NCBI GenBank assembly: GCA_002507205.1
Contig: DAZF01000032.1
Coordinates: 1,166-11,417 of the forward strand
Direction: 5' to 3'
Length of the DNA: 10,252 bases
From: Methanolobus sp. UBA32
GTDB lineage: Archaea > Halobacteriota > Methanosarcinia > Methanosarcinales > Methanosarcinaceae
Position 1 is the stretch's first letter. Each line of letters opens with the position of its first letter. The notes under the pieces were generated by a model. That model saw only the letters and a program-made list of their open reading frames with translations, was not told the origin of the DNA and did not search any database. The position numbers and the translations under genes were made by a program. Shown here one piece after another: positions 1 to 5,288 of this stretch.

Positions 1-147
1 ACAGTGGATCCGCTGGTTCAGGCGCTGGTACTCACGGCAATTGTCATCAGTCTGGCAACAACTGCATTCATATTGATACTTGCATATCGTATCTATGAGG
101 AATACGGAACAACTGATATCAAAGAACTCAGGAGGCTCTGGGGATGA
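1..147 (+). CDS. mrpC: MrpC, C-terminal fragment (Na+/H+ antiporter subunit)
   Basis: The first frame is open from the window edge and encodes 48 residues before a TGA at 145-147. The fragment begins TVDPLVQALVLTAIVIS and ends in a polar tail containing YRIYEEYG. The DPL-QALVLTAIVI signature followed by a last membrane helix is typical of the MrpC/MnhC (NuoK-like) subunit of Mrp antiporters. MrpC is a small three-helix membrane protein that sits between the MrpA and MrpD ion-translocating subunits. The assignment is strengthened by mrpD following directly with a 4-base ATGA overlap at 144-147. The N-terminal half lies outside the window, so start and full length cannot be judged. Confidence 0.88.
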   Translation, partial: TVDPLVQALVLTAIVISLATTAFILILAYRIYEEYGTTDIKELRRLWG

Positions 148-1685
148 TATCACTGGATACTCACTTACCAATTATACTGATAGCTGCGCCGATATTACTG
201 GCGTCTCTCATGGTGCTTTTGAGAAAACAACCGGGAATCCAGAAGATCCTGAGCGTTTCCGTTTCATTTGTCATGTTCATAGTAAGTATACTTCTACTCC
301 TGCAGGTCTGGTCCGGCGGGATACAGGTATATGAGGTAGGAGAATGGGGTAAATACGGTATCATGCTGGTTGCCGATCTGCTCAGTTCCGGTATGGTCGT
401 TCTGACATCATTTGTATCATTCCTGGCACTTATTTACTCACTTGACTATATCGAGGAAAAGTCATTGAGTGCATCCTACTATCCGCTCTTCAGTTTGCTG
501 GTGGCAGGACTTAACGGTTCTTTCCTTACAGGAGACATATTCAATCTCTTCGTCTTCTTTGAGATACTTCTGCTCTCATCATGCGGACTTGTAATAGCCA
601 ATGAAAAGGGAGGAGTTACAAAAAGTTCGGATAAGATGGAGGCAACCTTCAAGTATCTTGTACTTAACATGCTCAGTTCCATTGTAATGCTGATAGCAGT
701 AGCTTCCCTTTACGCAACAACAGGTACACTGAACATGGCAGATATCTCGGTTAAGCTCAGTACAATGAGTGCAGCCGGAACACTTCCATGGCATGTGTTT
801 GCCATAGCATTGATGTTTGTGGTGGTTTTCGGTAACAAGGCCGCTATTTTCCCACTTCATTACTGGCTTCCGGATGTGCATCCCACAGCACCATCACCAA
901 TAAGCGCAATGCTTAGTGGTGTGCTGATAAAGGTCGGAGCCTACGGAATGCTGAGGGTATTCTTCCTAATATTCATTGATACGCTCTACATATTCAAACC
1001 TGTGATAATCTACCTTGCACTTGCCACAATTGTGGTTGGGGCCATATCAGCTGTTGCCCAGACAGACGTTAAGCGCCTGCTTGCGTATTCAAGTGTCAGT
1101 CAGATAGGTTACGTGTTCCTTGGAATTGGATTTGGCAGTGTTTACGGACTCACAGCAGCTCTTGTTTATCTCGTGAACCATGCGTTTGCAAAGTCAATGC
1201 TTTTCCTTACTTCCGGTGGTATAATCCATCATGCAGGTACAAGGGATATGAGAAAAATGGGAGGCATGGTCGATAGTGCCCCACTTATGTCAATGATGTT
1301 CCTTATAGGCGCAATGTCCATTGCAGGGCTGCCACCAATGGGTGGATTCATAGCCAAGTTCCAATTATTCGATGCGGGAATCACTGAGAAATATTATTTT
1401 GAGATCGCAATAGCACTTGTATTTGCAGTATTCACCCTTTTCTACATGTTCAGGGCAATGTTGCTTATGTTCTGGGGCGAGAAAAGAGATGTTAATGAAC
1501 ATGGGGAATATTCCACACATGGTACATCCCCGTTGATCGCTCTGCCAATAATCATGCTTGCACTTGGGGTTGTGGTATTCGGACTTTATGCAGAACCGCT
1601 GATAGCTTTTGCAAATGCTACTGCCAATCAGATACTTGACCCGCAGCTCTACATTGATGCTGTAATGACGAGGGTGGTAAGATGA
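144..1685 (+). CDS. mrpD: MrpD, ion-translocating subunit of Mrp Na+/H+ antiporter
   Basis: This 513-residue protein is very hydrophobic, about 14 membrane helices, the usual size for MrpD. It belongs to the NuoL/M/N-MrpA/D proton-channel superfamily. Visible family features are the helix-5 glutamate E140 in the stretch NLFVFFE, the helix-7 lysine K232 in FGNKAAIFPLH, the following WLPDVHPTAPSPISA loop, and a further conserved lysine K263. In the family these charged residues form the proton path across the membrane. The ATG start is preceded by AGGAGG at 130-135 and overlaps the mrpC stop by ATGA. MrpD works with MrpA in exchanging Na+ for H+ in the cytoplasmic membrane; in methanogens such as Methanosarcina acetivorans Mrp links sodium and proton gradients during aceticlastic growth. 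MrpD rather than MrpA or NuoL is chosen from gene order (C-D-E-F-G) and length. Confidence 0.95.
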   Translation: MISLDTHLPIILIAAPILLASLMVLLRKQPGIQKILSVSVSFVMFIVSILLLLQVWSGGIQVYEVGEWGKYGIMLVADLLSSGMVVLTSFVSFLALIYSLDYIEEKSLSASYYPLFSLLVAGLNGSFLTGDIFNLFVFFEILLLSSCGLVIANEKGGVTKSSDKMEATFKYLVLNMLSSIVMLIAVASLYATTGTLNMADISVKLSTMSAAGTLPWHVFAIALMFVVVFGNKAAIFPLHYWLPDVHPTAPSPISAMLSGVLIKVGAYGMLRVFFLIFIDTLYIFKPVIIYLALATIVVGAISAVAQTDVKRLLAYSSVSQIGYVFLGIGFGSVYGLTAALVYLVNHAFAKSMLFLTSGGIIHHAGTRDMRKMGGMVDSAPLMSMMFLIGAMSIAGLPPMGGFIAKFQLFDAGITEKYYFEIAIALVFAVFTLFYMFRAMLLMFWGEKRDVNEHGEYSTHGTSPLIALPIIMLALGVVVFGLYAEPLIAFANATANQILDPQLYIDAVMTRVVR

Positions 1686-2176
1686 AAAGATACATCGCCT
1701 ATTCAGCTATACTAGGTCTTGTATGGTGTTTTGTCCACGGTACTGTAAATGTTAATAATTTCGTGCTGGGGGTGCTTATTGCACCATTTATCATAAGACC
1801 ATTCAAACCCCTGTTCAATTTTGATATGGAGTTTTCATTCGGCAATGCCATAAAGAAGATTCCGGCACAGATCACATATCTGTATGTGCTTATCAAGGAG
1901 ATAATAAAGGCAAACATAATGGTTGCAAAAATAGTGCTTCAACCAAAAATAGACATAAAACCAGGTATAATTGCAGTACCCATCAGGACTAAAACGGATA
2001 TCGGTATCACAGCTATAGCAAACACTATCACGCTTACGCCAGGTACACTGACAATCGATGTGTCTGATGATAAGTCCATTCTCTACGTTCATGCAATAGA
2101 TGCAACAGATCCTGAGGCTATAGCTCAATCCATACGGGATGACCTGGAAAAATACGTATTGGAGGCATTCGAATGA
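1682..2176 (+). CDS. mrpE: MrpE subunit of Mrp Na+/H+ antiporter
   Basis: The 164-residue protein has the normal length of MrpE. It has two or three N-terminal hydrophobic segments, including the conserved stretch around NNFVLGVLIAPF (residues 25-36), then a cytoplasmic domain with the family signature TPGTLTIDVS (from residue 119) and a following YVHAID strand. The tail is acidic. MrpE is a small accessory subunit of the antiporter; in studied bacterial systems it is important for assembly and activity. The ATG at 1682 overlaps the mrpD stop in ATGA (1682-1685) and has a Shine-Dalgarno-like GAGGGTGG at 1670-1677. No disruption is visible. Confidence 0.94.
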   Translation: MKRYIAYSAILGLVWCFVHGTVNVNNFVLGVLIAPFIIRPFKPLFNFDMEFSFGNAIKKIPAQITYLYVLIKEIIKANIMVAKIVLQPKIDIKPGIIAVPIRTKTDIGITAIANTITLTPGTLTIDVSDDKSILYVHAIDATDPEAIAQSIRDDLEKYVLEAFE

Positions 2177-2439
2177 ACTCAATGTTACTTGAATATTCAT
2201 TAATTTTTATGGTTATTGCCATCATACCATGCATATACCGGGTCATCGTAGGGCCAACTATCCCTGACAGGGTTGTGGCCCTTGATGCAATGACAACGGT
2301 AATTGTGGTGATGCTTGGTATCTACTCATTTGTAAAAGGATCCGCTTTCTTCATGGATGTGGCGCTTGTACTTGCCATAATATCTTTTGTAGGAACAGTC
2401 ACAGTTGCAAAGTATCTTGATGAAGGGGTGGTATTTTGA
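2173..2439 (+). CDS. mrpF: MrpF subunit of Mrp Na+/H+ antiporter
   Basis: An 88-residue, almost entirely hydrophobic protein with three predicted membrane helices, typical for MrpF. The family signature GPTIPDRVVALD lies at residues 27-38, at the end of helix 1, with acidic residues D32 and D38 that are conserved in the family. MrpF and MrpG are small membrane subunits packed against MrpA in the antiporter complex. The ATG start overlaps the mrpE stop by ATGA at 2173-2176, and a TTGGAGG lies just upstream at about 2159-2165. The C-terminus ends at a TGA (2437-2439) shared with the start of mrpG. Confidence 0.93.
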   Translation: MNSMLLEYSLIFMVIAIIPCIYRVIVGPTIPDRVVALDAMTTVIVVMLGIYSFVKGSAFFMDVALVLAIISFVGTVTVAKYLDEGVVF

Positions 2440-2807
2440 GTACCGTTTCAATGGTCTTGGAAATTCTTAGCAATATTGTCCTGGTAATCGGATTATTCTT
2501 CGTATTCCTGGCAATGCTAGGACTTGCAAGACTTCCTGACGTGTATAACAGGTTGCATACAACTACAAAGATCGGGACTCTCGGTGCTTTCGGAGTTATG
2601 TTTAGCATACTGCTGAAGGTGGGCTTTTCCCCTATAGGTGTGAAGGCAATTACAGTAGCTCTTTTCATCCTGGTGACTTCGCCCATAGCAGCTCATATGA
2701 TAAGCCGTGCAGCTCACCGACATGGAGTAGGTCTTTGTAAGGAATCTGTAATTGATGAATATGGAAAAGCATGTTCATCTGCATGCTCAATAAATGACGA
2801 TGAGTGA
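2436..2807 (+). CDS. mrpG: MrpG subunit of Mrp Na+/H+ antiporter (TTG start)
   Basis: A 123-residue protein with three membrane helices and the family signature RLPDVYNRLH at residues 32-41, followed by a lysine (K45), as in MrpG/MnhG. I chose the TTG at 2436, which overlaps the mrpF stop as TTGA, because GGGGTGG at 2425-2431 sits at normal Shine-Dalgarno distance from it and because every other junction in this operon uses a 4-base overlap. The alternative ATG at 2451 would remove five residues and leave the ribosome site about 20 bases away. The polar C-terminal tail has three cysteines and is longer than the hydrophobic core needs. This is the last gene of the operon; a hairpin and T-run follow within 45 bases. 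Confidence 0.92.
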   Translation: MSTVSMVLEILSNIVLVIGLFFVFLAMLGLARLPDVYNRLHTTTKIGTLGAFGVMFSILLKVGFSPIGVKAITVALFILVTSPIAAHMISRAAHRHGVGLCKESVIDEYGKACSSACSINDDE

Positions 2808-2818
2808 ATAATAGCAGC

Positions 2819-2849
2819 TTCTGGCGTAATGCCAGAACAATTCTTTTTT
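2819..2849 (+). terminator. Hairpin plus T-run terminator of the mrp operon
   Basis: TTCTGGC (2819-2825) and GCCAGAA (2831-2837) form a perfect 7-bp stem with the 5-nt loop GTAAT, followed after a few bases by a run of six T (2844-2849). It begins 11 bases after the mrpG stop. Archaeal termination mainly needs the T-run; the hairpin may also protect the mRNA 3' end. Confidence 0.75.
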
Positions 2850-2854
2850 ATAAT

Positions 2855-2868
2855 GATTTAAATACTAC
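2855..2868 (+). promoter_or_regulatory. Possible TATA box in the post-mrp spacer
   Basis: The stretch GATTTAAATACTAC resembles an archaeal TATA box. A start about 25 bases downstream (near 2885-2890) would produce a transcript running through the G-rich hairpin at 2954-3013. A small perfect inverted repeat (GCATGA at 2871-2876, TCATGC at 2888-2893) overlaps the predicted start. In this AT-rich DNA such boxes arise by chance, so support is weak. Confidence 0.3.
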
Positions 2869-2953
2869 TTGCATGAATCCATATTCCTCATGCTTGTGAT
2901 AAACGTCTGAAATATCCAACAAAAACCAATCTTCAGGTTCCCAATTATTTATC

Positions 2954-3013
2954 GTGAGCGGGTTGGGGAGTGGGGGTTAGTGTGGGAGTGGGGTTAAAAA
3001 TGGACCCGCTCAC
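2954..3013 (+). other. Inverted repeat enclosing a G-quadruplex motif; possible structured RNA
   Basis: GTGAGCGGGT (2954-2963) and ACCCGCTCAC (3004-3013) are perfectly complementary, giving a 10-bp GC-rich stem around a 40-nt loop. The loop holds four G-runs on the + strand: 4 G at 2965-2968, 5 G at 2972-2976, 3 G at 2984-2986 and 4 G at 2990-2993, separated by 3, 7 and 3 bases. That satisfies the usual G-quadruplex pattern. The 3' arm overlaps a second small hairpin (TCAC/GTGA, 3010-3020), and an upstream TTCCCAA (2938-2944) can pair with TTGGGGA (2963-2969, one wobble), so alternative folds are possible. No coding frame explains the composition. The pattern is read directly from sequence; transcription and function are unknown. 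Confidence 0.6.
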
Positions 3014-3035
3014 TGCGTGACTAGATGAAATAATC

Positions 3036-3048
3036 ATATATAAATATT
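3036..3048 (+). promoter_or_regulatory. TATA box candidate upstream of sua5 (distal)
   Basis: ATATATAAATATT matches the archaeal TATA consensus well. The expected start is near 3065-3070, giving a leader of nearly 200 bases before sua5. It lies directly after the G-rich hairpin, so that structure could sit upstream of this promoter as DNA. Confidence 0.4.
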
Positions 3049-3128
3049 GCCTTTTACGGGACAGCAAGCTGAATAAATGTCTCAATTGGATAAAATAAAC
3101 GGTTTTATGTTATAATTGTCACCTTAAA

Positions 3129-3136
3129 TTTATAAA
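3129..3136 (+). promoter_or_regulatory. TATA box candidate upstream of sua5 (proximal)
   Basis: TTTATAAA, preceded by CCTTAAA as a possible BRE-like flank, is a good archaeal TATA box. A start near 3155-3160 would give sua5 a leader of about 105 bases. It competes with the box at 3036-3048 as the main promoter. Confidence 0.4.
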
Positions 3137-3262
3137 GACTCTTGGCAAAGATGAACAAAAAACTTATGAGCCTTATCATCTAATATTGGCTGCAGTCTAT
3201 TGAATAGTACAATAAAAAGGCACTTCTAAAATGAAGTCGATTTTTTAATATAATACCGAATT

Positions 3263-4315
3263 ATGAAAAAGAACACAAGGGTATTCTACATAAGTGAGGA
3301 TGATCGGGAATCTTCTATTCAGGAAGCAGCAAGAATCCTTAAAGAAGGTGGAACTGTTGCTTTCCCCACTGAGACTGTCTATGGACTTGGAGCTGATGCC
3401 CTCAATGAAAAAGCAGTACTGCAGATATTTGAAGCAAAAGGCAGACCAGCAGATAACCCACTTATAGTTCATGTGGATTCAAAGGAAAGCTGTCTGAAAC
3501 TTGTCAGAAGTATACCTGATAAAGCATCTGTCCTGATGGATAAATTCTGGCCGGGTCCACTGACTCTTATTATGGAAAGGAAGCCGATAGTTCCTGATGT
3601 AACAACAGGGGGTTTAGATACCGTAGCTGTCAGAATGCCTGAAAACCTGATAGCTCTGGAACTGATAAAACATTCGGGAATACCTATAGCGGCGCCAAGT
3701 GCTAACCTTTCAGGAAAACCAAGTCCTACAACAGCAGAACATGTTTTGTGTGACCTTTCCGGAAGGATAGATGCACTTATAGATGGCGGGGAAGTTTCCA
3801 TTGGGCTTGAGTCGACGGTAGTTGATATGACATCAGAGGTCCCTGCGATACTAAGACCTGGAAAAATAAGCAAAGAAGAACTTGAAGATTGCATAGGGGA
3901 GGTCAAGGTTGCTTATGATGACAAGGTGCATCCGGAAAGCGAGACCGTCCGTTCTCCCGGAATGAAATATACACATTATTCTCCGGAGTCAAGTGTTATC
4001 CTGGTTGAAGGGGAACACGGTCATGTGGTTTCCAGAATAAAAGAGCTTATTGTCGATCTTAGTTTGAGGAATGCAAAAATCGGGTTGTTGCTTACAGAAG
4101 AATCCCATAATAATTTTTCAGAATATCTTTCATATTCCATGGGTAAGAAAGACAAACCTGAACAGGTTGCAAAGAATTTATTTTTTGGACTTCGTTATCT
4201 GGATGAAAGAAACATAGATATAATAATAGTGGATGGTTCTTTTAGGCCGGATGGAATAGGAATGGCAGTTTTTAACAGAATTCGAAAGGCTGCAGATATG
4301 ATTATCAAAGTGTAG
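3263..4315 (+). CDS. sua5: Sua5-type L-threonylcarbamoyladenylate synthase
   Basis: This 350-residue cytoplasmic enzyme makes threonylcarbamoyl-AMP from threonine, bicarbonate and ATP, the first step of the universal t6A modification at position 37 of ANN-decoding tRNAs; the KEOPS complex then transfers the group to tRNA. The N-terminal YrdC/TsaC domain spans about residues 15-210 and shows PTETVYGLGADA (35-46), KGRPADNPL (59-67), WPGP (96-99), PSAN (145-148), GLESTVVD (181-188) and LRPGKIS (197-203). The linker SPGMKYTHYSP (231-241) is the hallmark of the two-domain Sua5 form and closes over the active site; a Rossmann-like C-terminal Sua5 domain follows (about 245-350). Length is normal. 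The ATG fits the family N-terminus, but no Shine-Dalgarno is visible before it, so initiation may be leaderless or SD-independent. A small membrane-protein gene follows 7 bases after the stop. Confidence 0.95.
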   Translation: MKKNTRVFYISEDDRESSIQEAARILKEGGTVAFPTETVYGLGADALNEKAVLQIFEAKGRPADNPLIVHVDSKESCLKLVRSIPDKASVLMDKFWPGPLTLIMERKPIVPDVTTGGLDTVAVRMPENLIALELIKHSGIPIAAPSANLSGKPSPTTAEHVLCDLSGRIDALIDGGEVSIGLESTVVDMTSEVPAILRPGKISKEELEDCIGEVKVAYDDKVHPESETVRSPGMKYTHYSPESSVILVEGEHGHVVSRIKELIVDLSLRNAKIGLLLTEESHNNFSEYLSYSMGKKDKPEQVAKNLFFGLRYLDERNIDIIIVDGSFRPDGIGMAVFNRIRKAADMIIKV

Positions 4316-4322
4316 TGGTTCT

Positions 4323-4550
4323 ATGAATAAAGAAAAAAAGCATATTGTCCATGAAAAGCAAAAGTATATCAGTATTATCTATCGGAATCGGAAATTGCTT
4401 AAGGTCAATGTACTGATACTCAGTATTGGTCTTGCACTTTCATATCTTGGATATGAAGATATGGGGGAACCCATAATCTGGTTAGGCATAATAATATTCG
4501 GATATGCGGCGTTGTCCAGTTATATGGCAAAAAAACAACTAAAACAGTAA
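4323..4550 (+). CDS. Small two-helix membrane protein downstream of sua5
   Basis: I do not recognise this 75-residue protein. It has a basic N-terminus (residues 1-27, rich in Lys, Arg and His), a hydrophobic helix at about 28-44, a short acidic loop (YEDMGEP, 44-50), a second helix at about 51-68, and a lysine-rich tail ending KKQLKQ. The charge pattern suggests both termini in the cytoplasm. It begins 7 bases after the sua5 stop and is probably cotranscribed with it, although no strong ribosome-binding site precedes the ATG (GTGGT at 4316-4320 is the best candidate). Co-location with sua5 does not imply a role in tRNA modification. The reading frame, hydrophobic pattern and tight spacing favour a real gene. 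Confidence 0.65.
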   Translation: MNKEKKHIVHEKQKYISIIYRNRKLLKVNVLILSIGLALSYLGYEDMGEPIIWLGIIIFGYAALSSYMAKKQLKQ

Positions 4551-4643
4551 TTTAAAGTGTGCAGATTTTACTTATAAGACGTACTTAGCAATCCTTCTCA
4601 AAATAGTTTCTCTAAGCTTTATTTTGTTTGAAAACCAAGATGG

Positions 4644-4794
4644 TTATGGTGGTCGTAATTTGTCTCCGTATCCCCAGTATTTAGGGAATATTCGCTTTCG
4701 TACCACACCAGATACCACCAAACAACTAGCAAATAGAAGGAGATAGAGGCAGGCCATTTAAACCTGTCTCTTACTTTTATATCATTTTTTTTTT
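4644..4794 (+). repeat. Structured spacer element, copy A (candidate small RNA)
   Basis: Copy A shares with copy B, in the same order: a TATGG/GTAAT stretch, TTTGTCTCC (4659-4667), a C-rich block starting CGTACC with two TACCAC motifs 12 bases apart (4701 and 4713), the 10-mer CAGGCCATTT (4750-4759), and a T-run. TGGTGGT at 4647-4653 is perfectly complementary to ACCACCA at 4714-4720, so the C-rich motif could be sequestered inside a long stem. A TATA-like CTTATAAG near 4571 could drive transcription from about 4600. Conservation of order between copies and the terminator-like 3' end suggest a small RNA; this is an inference. Confidence 0.4.
4745..4794 (+). terminator. Hairpin plus ten-T run at the end of copy A
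   Basis: AGAGGCAGG (4745-4753) pairs with CCTGTCTCT (4763-4771) over nine positions with one G-U wobble and a 9-nt loop. A run of ten T follows at 4785-4794. It may end a small RNA here or the sua5 transcript, whose last stop codon is about 195 bases upstream. Confidence 0.6.
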
Positions 4795-4993
4795 GCTATT
4801 TTGGGATTCTTGGTCAATTTGAATATATCTTCTGTTCTTCTATACAAAAATAATTTCATATTAATCACGAAAAAGCCCAAAAATCAAGGGAAATAATCAC
4901 AGCCAGATAGAAATTAAGGCGTTATAATCCTTAATAATTATCCATAATATAGTTTCCTCTCCATTTATTTGCTGTAAACACAAATGTATGGAT

Positions 4994-5140
4994 TGTAATC
5001 ATGATTTTGTCTCCAGGTTTTTTCGTATAAGACAGACTCTGATTAAGAAATAGTATCAACGTACCCCCACCGTACCACCATAAACGGAATCAGGGAAATA
5101 AGTGGTCTATCAGGCCATTTATTTCTCACAATTATTTTTT
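4994..5140 (+). repeat. Structured spacer element, copy B (candidate small RNA)
   Basis: Copy B lies about 350 bases after copy A and repeats its order: GTAAT, TTTGTCTCC (5006-5014), a C-rich block with TACCCC (5062) and TACCAC (5073) 11 bases apart, then CAGGCCATTT (5111-5120) and a T-run (5135-5140). The distance from TTTGTCTCC to CAGGCCATTT is 105 bases here against 91 in copy A, so the copies have drifted by indels and substitutions while these blocks were kept. Possible functions are a tandem small-RNA pair or paired protein-binding sites; the sequence alone does not decide. Confidence 0.4.
5093..5140 (+). terminator. Hairpin plus T-run at the end of copy B
   Basis: GGGAAATAAGTGG (5093-5105) pairs with CCATTTATTTCTC (5115-5127) over 13 positions with two G-U wobbles and the 9-nt loop TCTATCAGG. 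Six T follow at 5135-5140. The arms differ from those in copy A, although both hairpins include the shared GGCCATTT block, which suggests that a hairpin was kept while its sequence changed. Confidence 0.55.
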
Positions 5141-5202
5141 GATATGTTCTCTCTTTTATGTTTACATTTCTTCATTATATCTCTTTGTAAACAAATCGGA
5201 AC

Positions 5203-5210
5203 CTATATAT
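5203..5210 (+). promoter_or_regulatory. TATA box of the cohesin-protein gene
   Basis: CTATATAT preceded by CGGAAC (a purine-rich BRE-like flank) lies 79-86 bases before the ATG at 5289. Transcription would start near 5232-5237 and leave a leader of about 55 bases. Confidence 0.5.
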
Positions 5211-5288
5211 CTTCATAATTAAAAAACGGATATTAATTACTGAACAAATAGGCCGTTGTGCCTATAAAACCGTAACGGGGGTTACATA

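Larger units (their letters stand above)
2808..3262. other. Gene-free spacer between mrpG and sua5
   Basis: This 455-base spacer has no convincing coding frame. It holds, in order, the mrp terminator, a possible TATA box, the G-rich hairpin, and then AT-rich DNA with two good TATA-like boxes that may serve sua5. Its only ATG-started frames near sua5 are tiny (ten codons at 3151 and five codons at 3231) and have no ribosome-binding site. Confidence 0.6.
4551..5288. other. Long gene-free AT-rich spacer with two related structured elements
   Basis: These 738 bases have no plausible coding frame on either strand. They contain a TATA-like box near 4567-4577, two diverged copies of one element (4644-4794 and 4994-5140), each ending in a hairpin and T-run, an unremarkable AT-rich stretch between them (about 4800-4980), and the promoter and leader of the next gene (5203-5288). 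The size and the repeated architecture suggest noncoding RNA genes or regulatory DNA rather than decayed coding sequence; I found no remnant of a known protein. Confidence 0.6.

Noticed and set aside
80..334. 84-codon + frame overlapping mrpC and mrpD
   Set aside because: It lies out of frame inside two well-supported Mrp genes and has no recognisable features.
3151..3183. Ten-codon frame MNKKLMSLII downstream of the TATA box at 3129-3136
   Set aside because: No ribosome-binding site, and the ATG lies slightly before the predicted transcription start.
3231..3248. Five-codon frame just before sua5
   Set aside because: Too short, with no ribosome-binding site; a chance ATG in AT-rich DNA.
4799..4882. 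TTTTGGG (4799-4805) and CCCAAAA (4876-4882) inverted repeat
   Set aside because: Seven AT-rich pairs 70 bases apart are expected by chance in this composition.
4551..5288. Insertion-sequence remnant or CRISPR array in the long spacer
   Set aside because: There are only two diverged copies with different internal lengths, no terminal inverted repeats or target duplication, no transposase fragment and no regular spacers.
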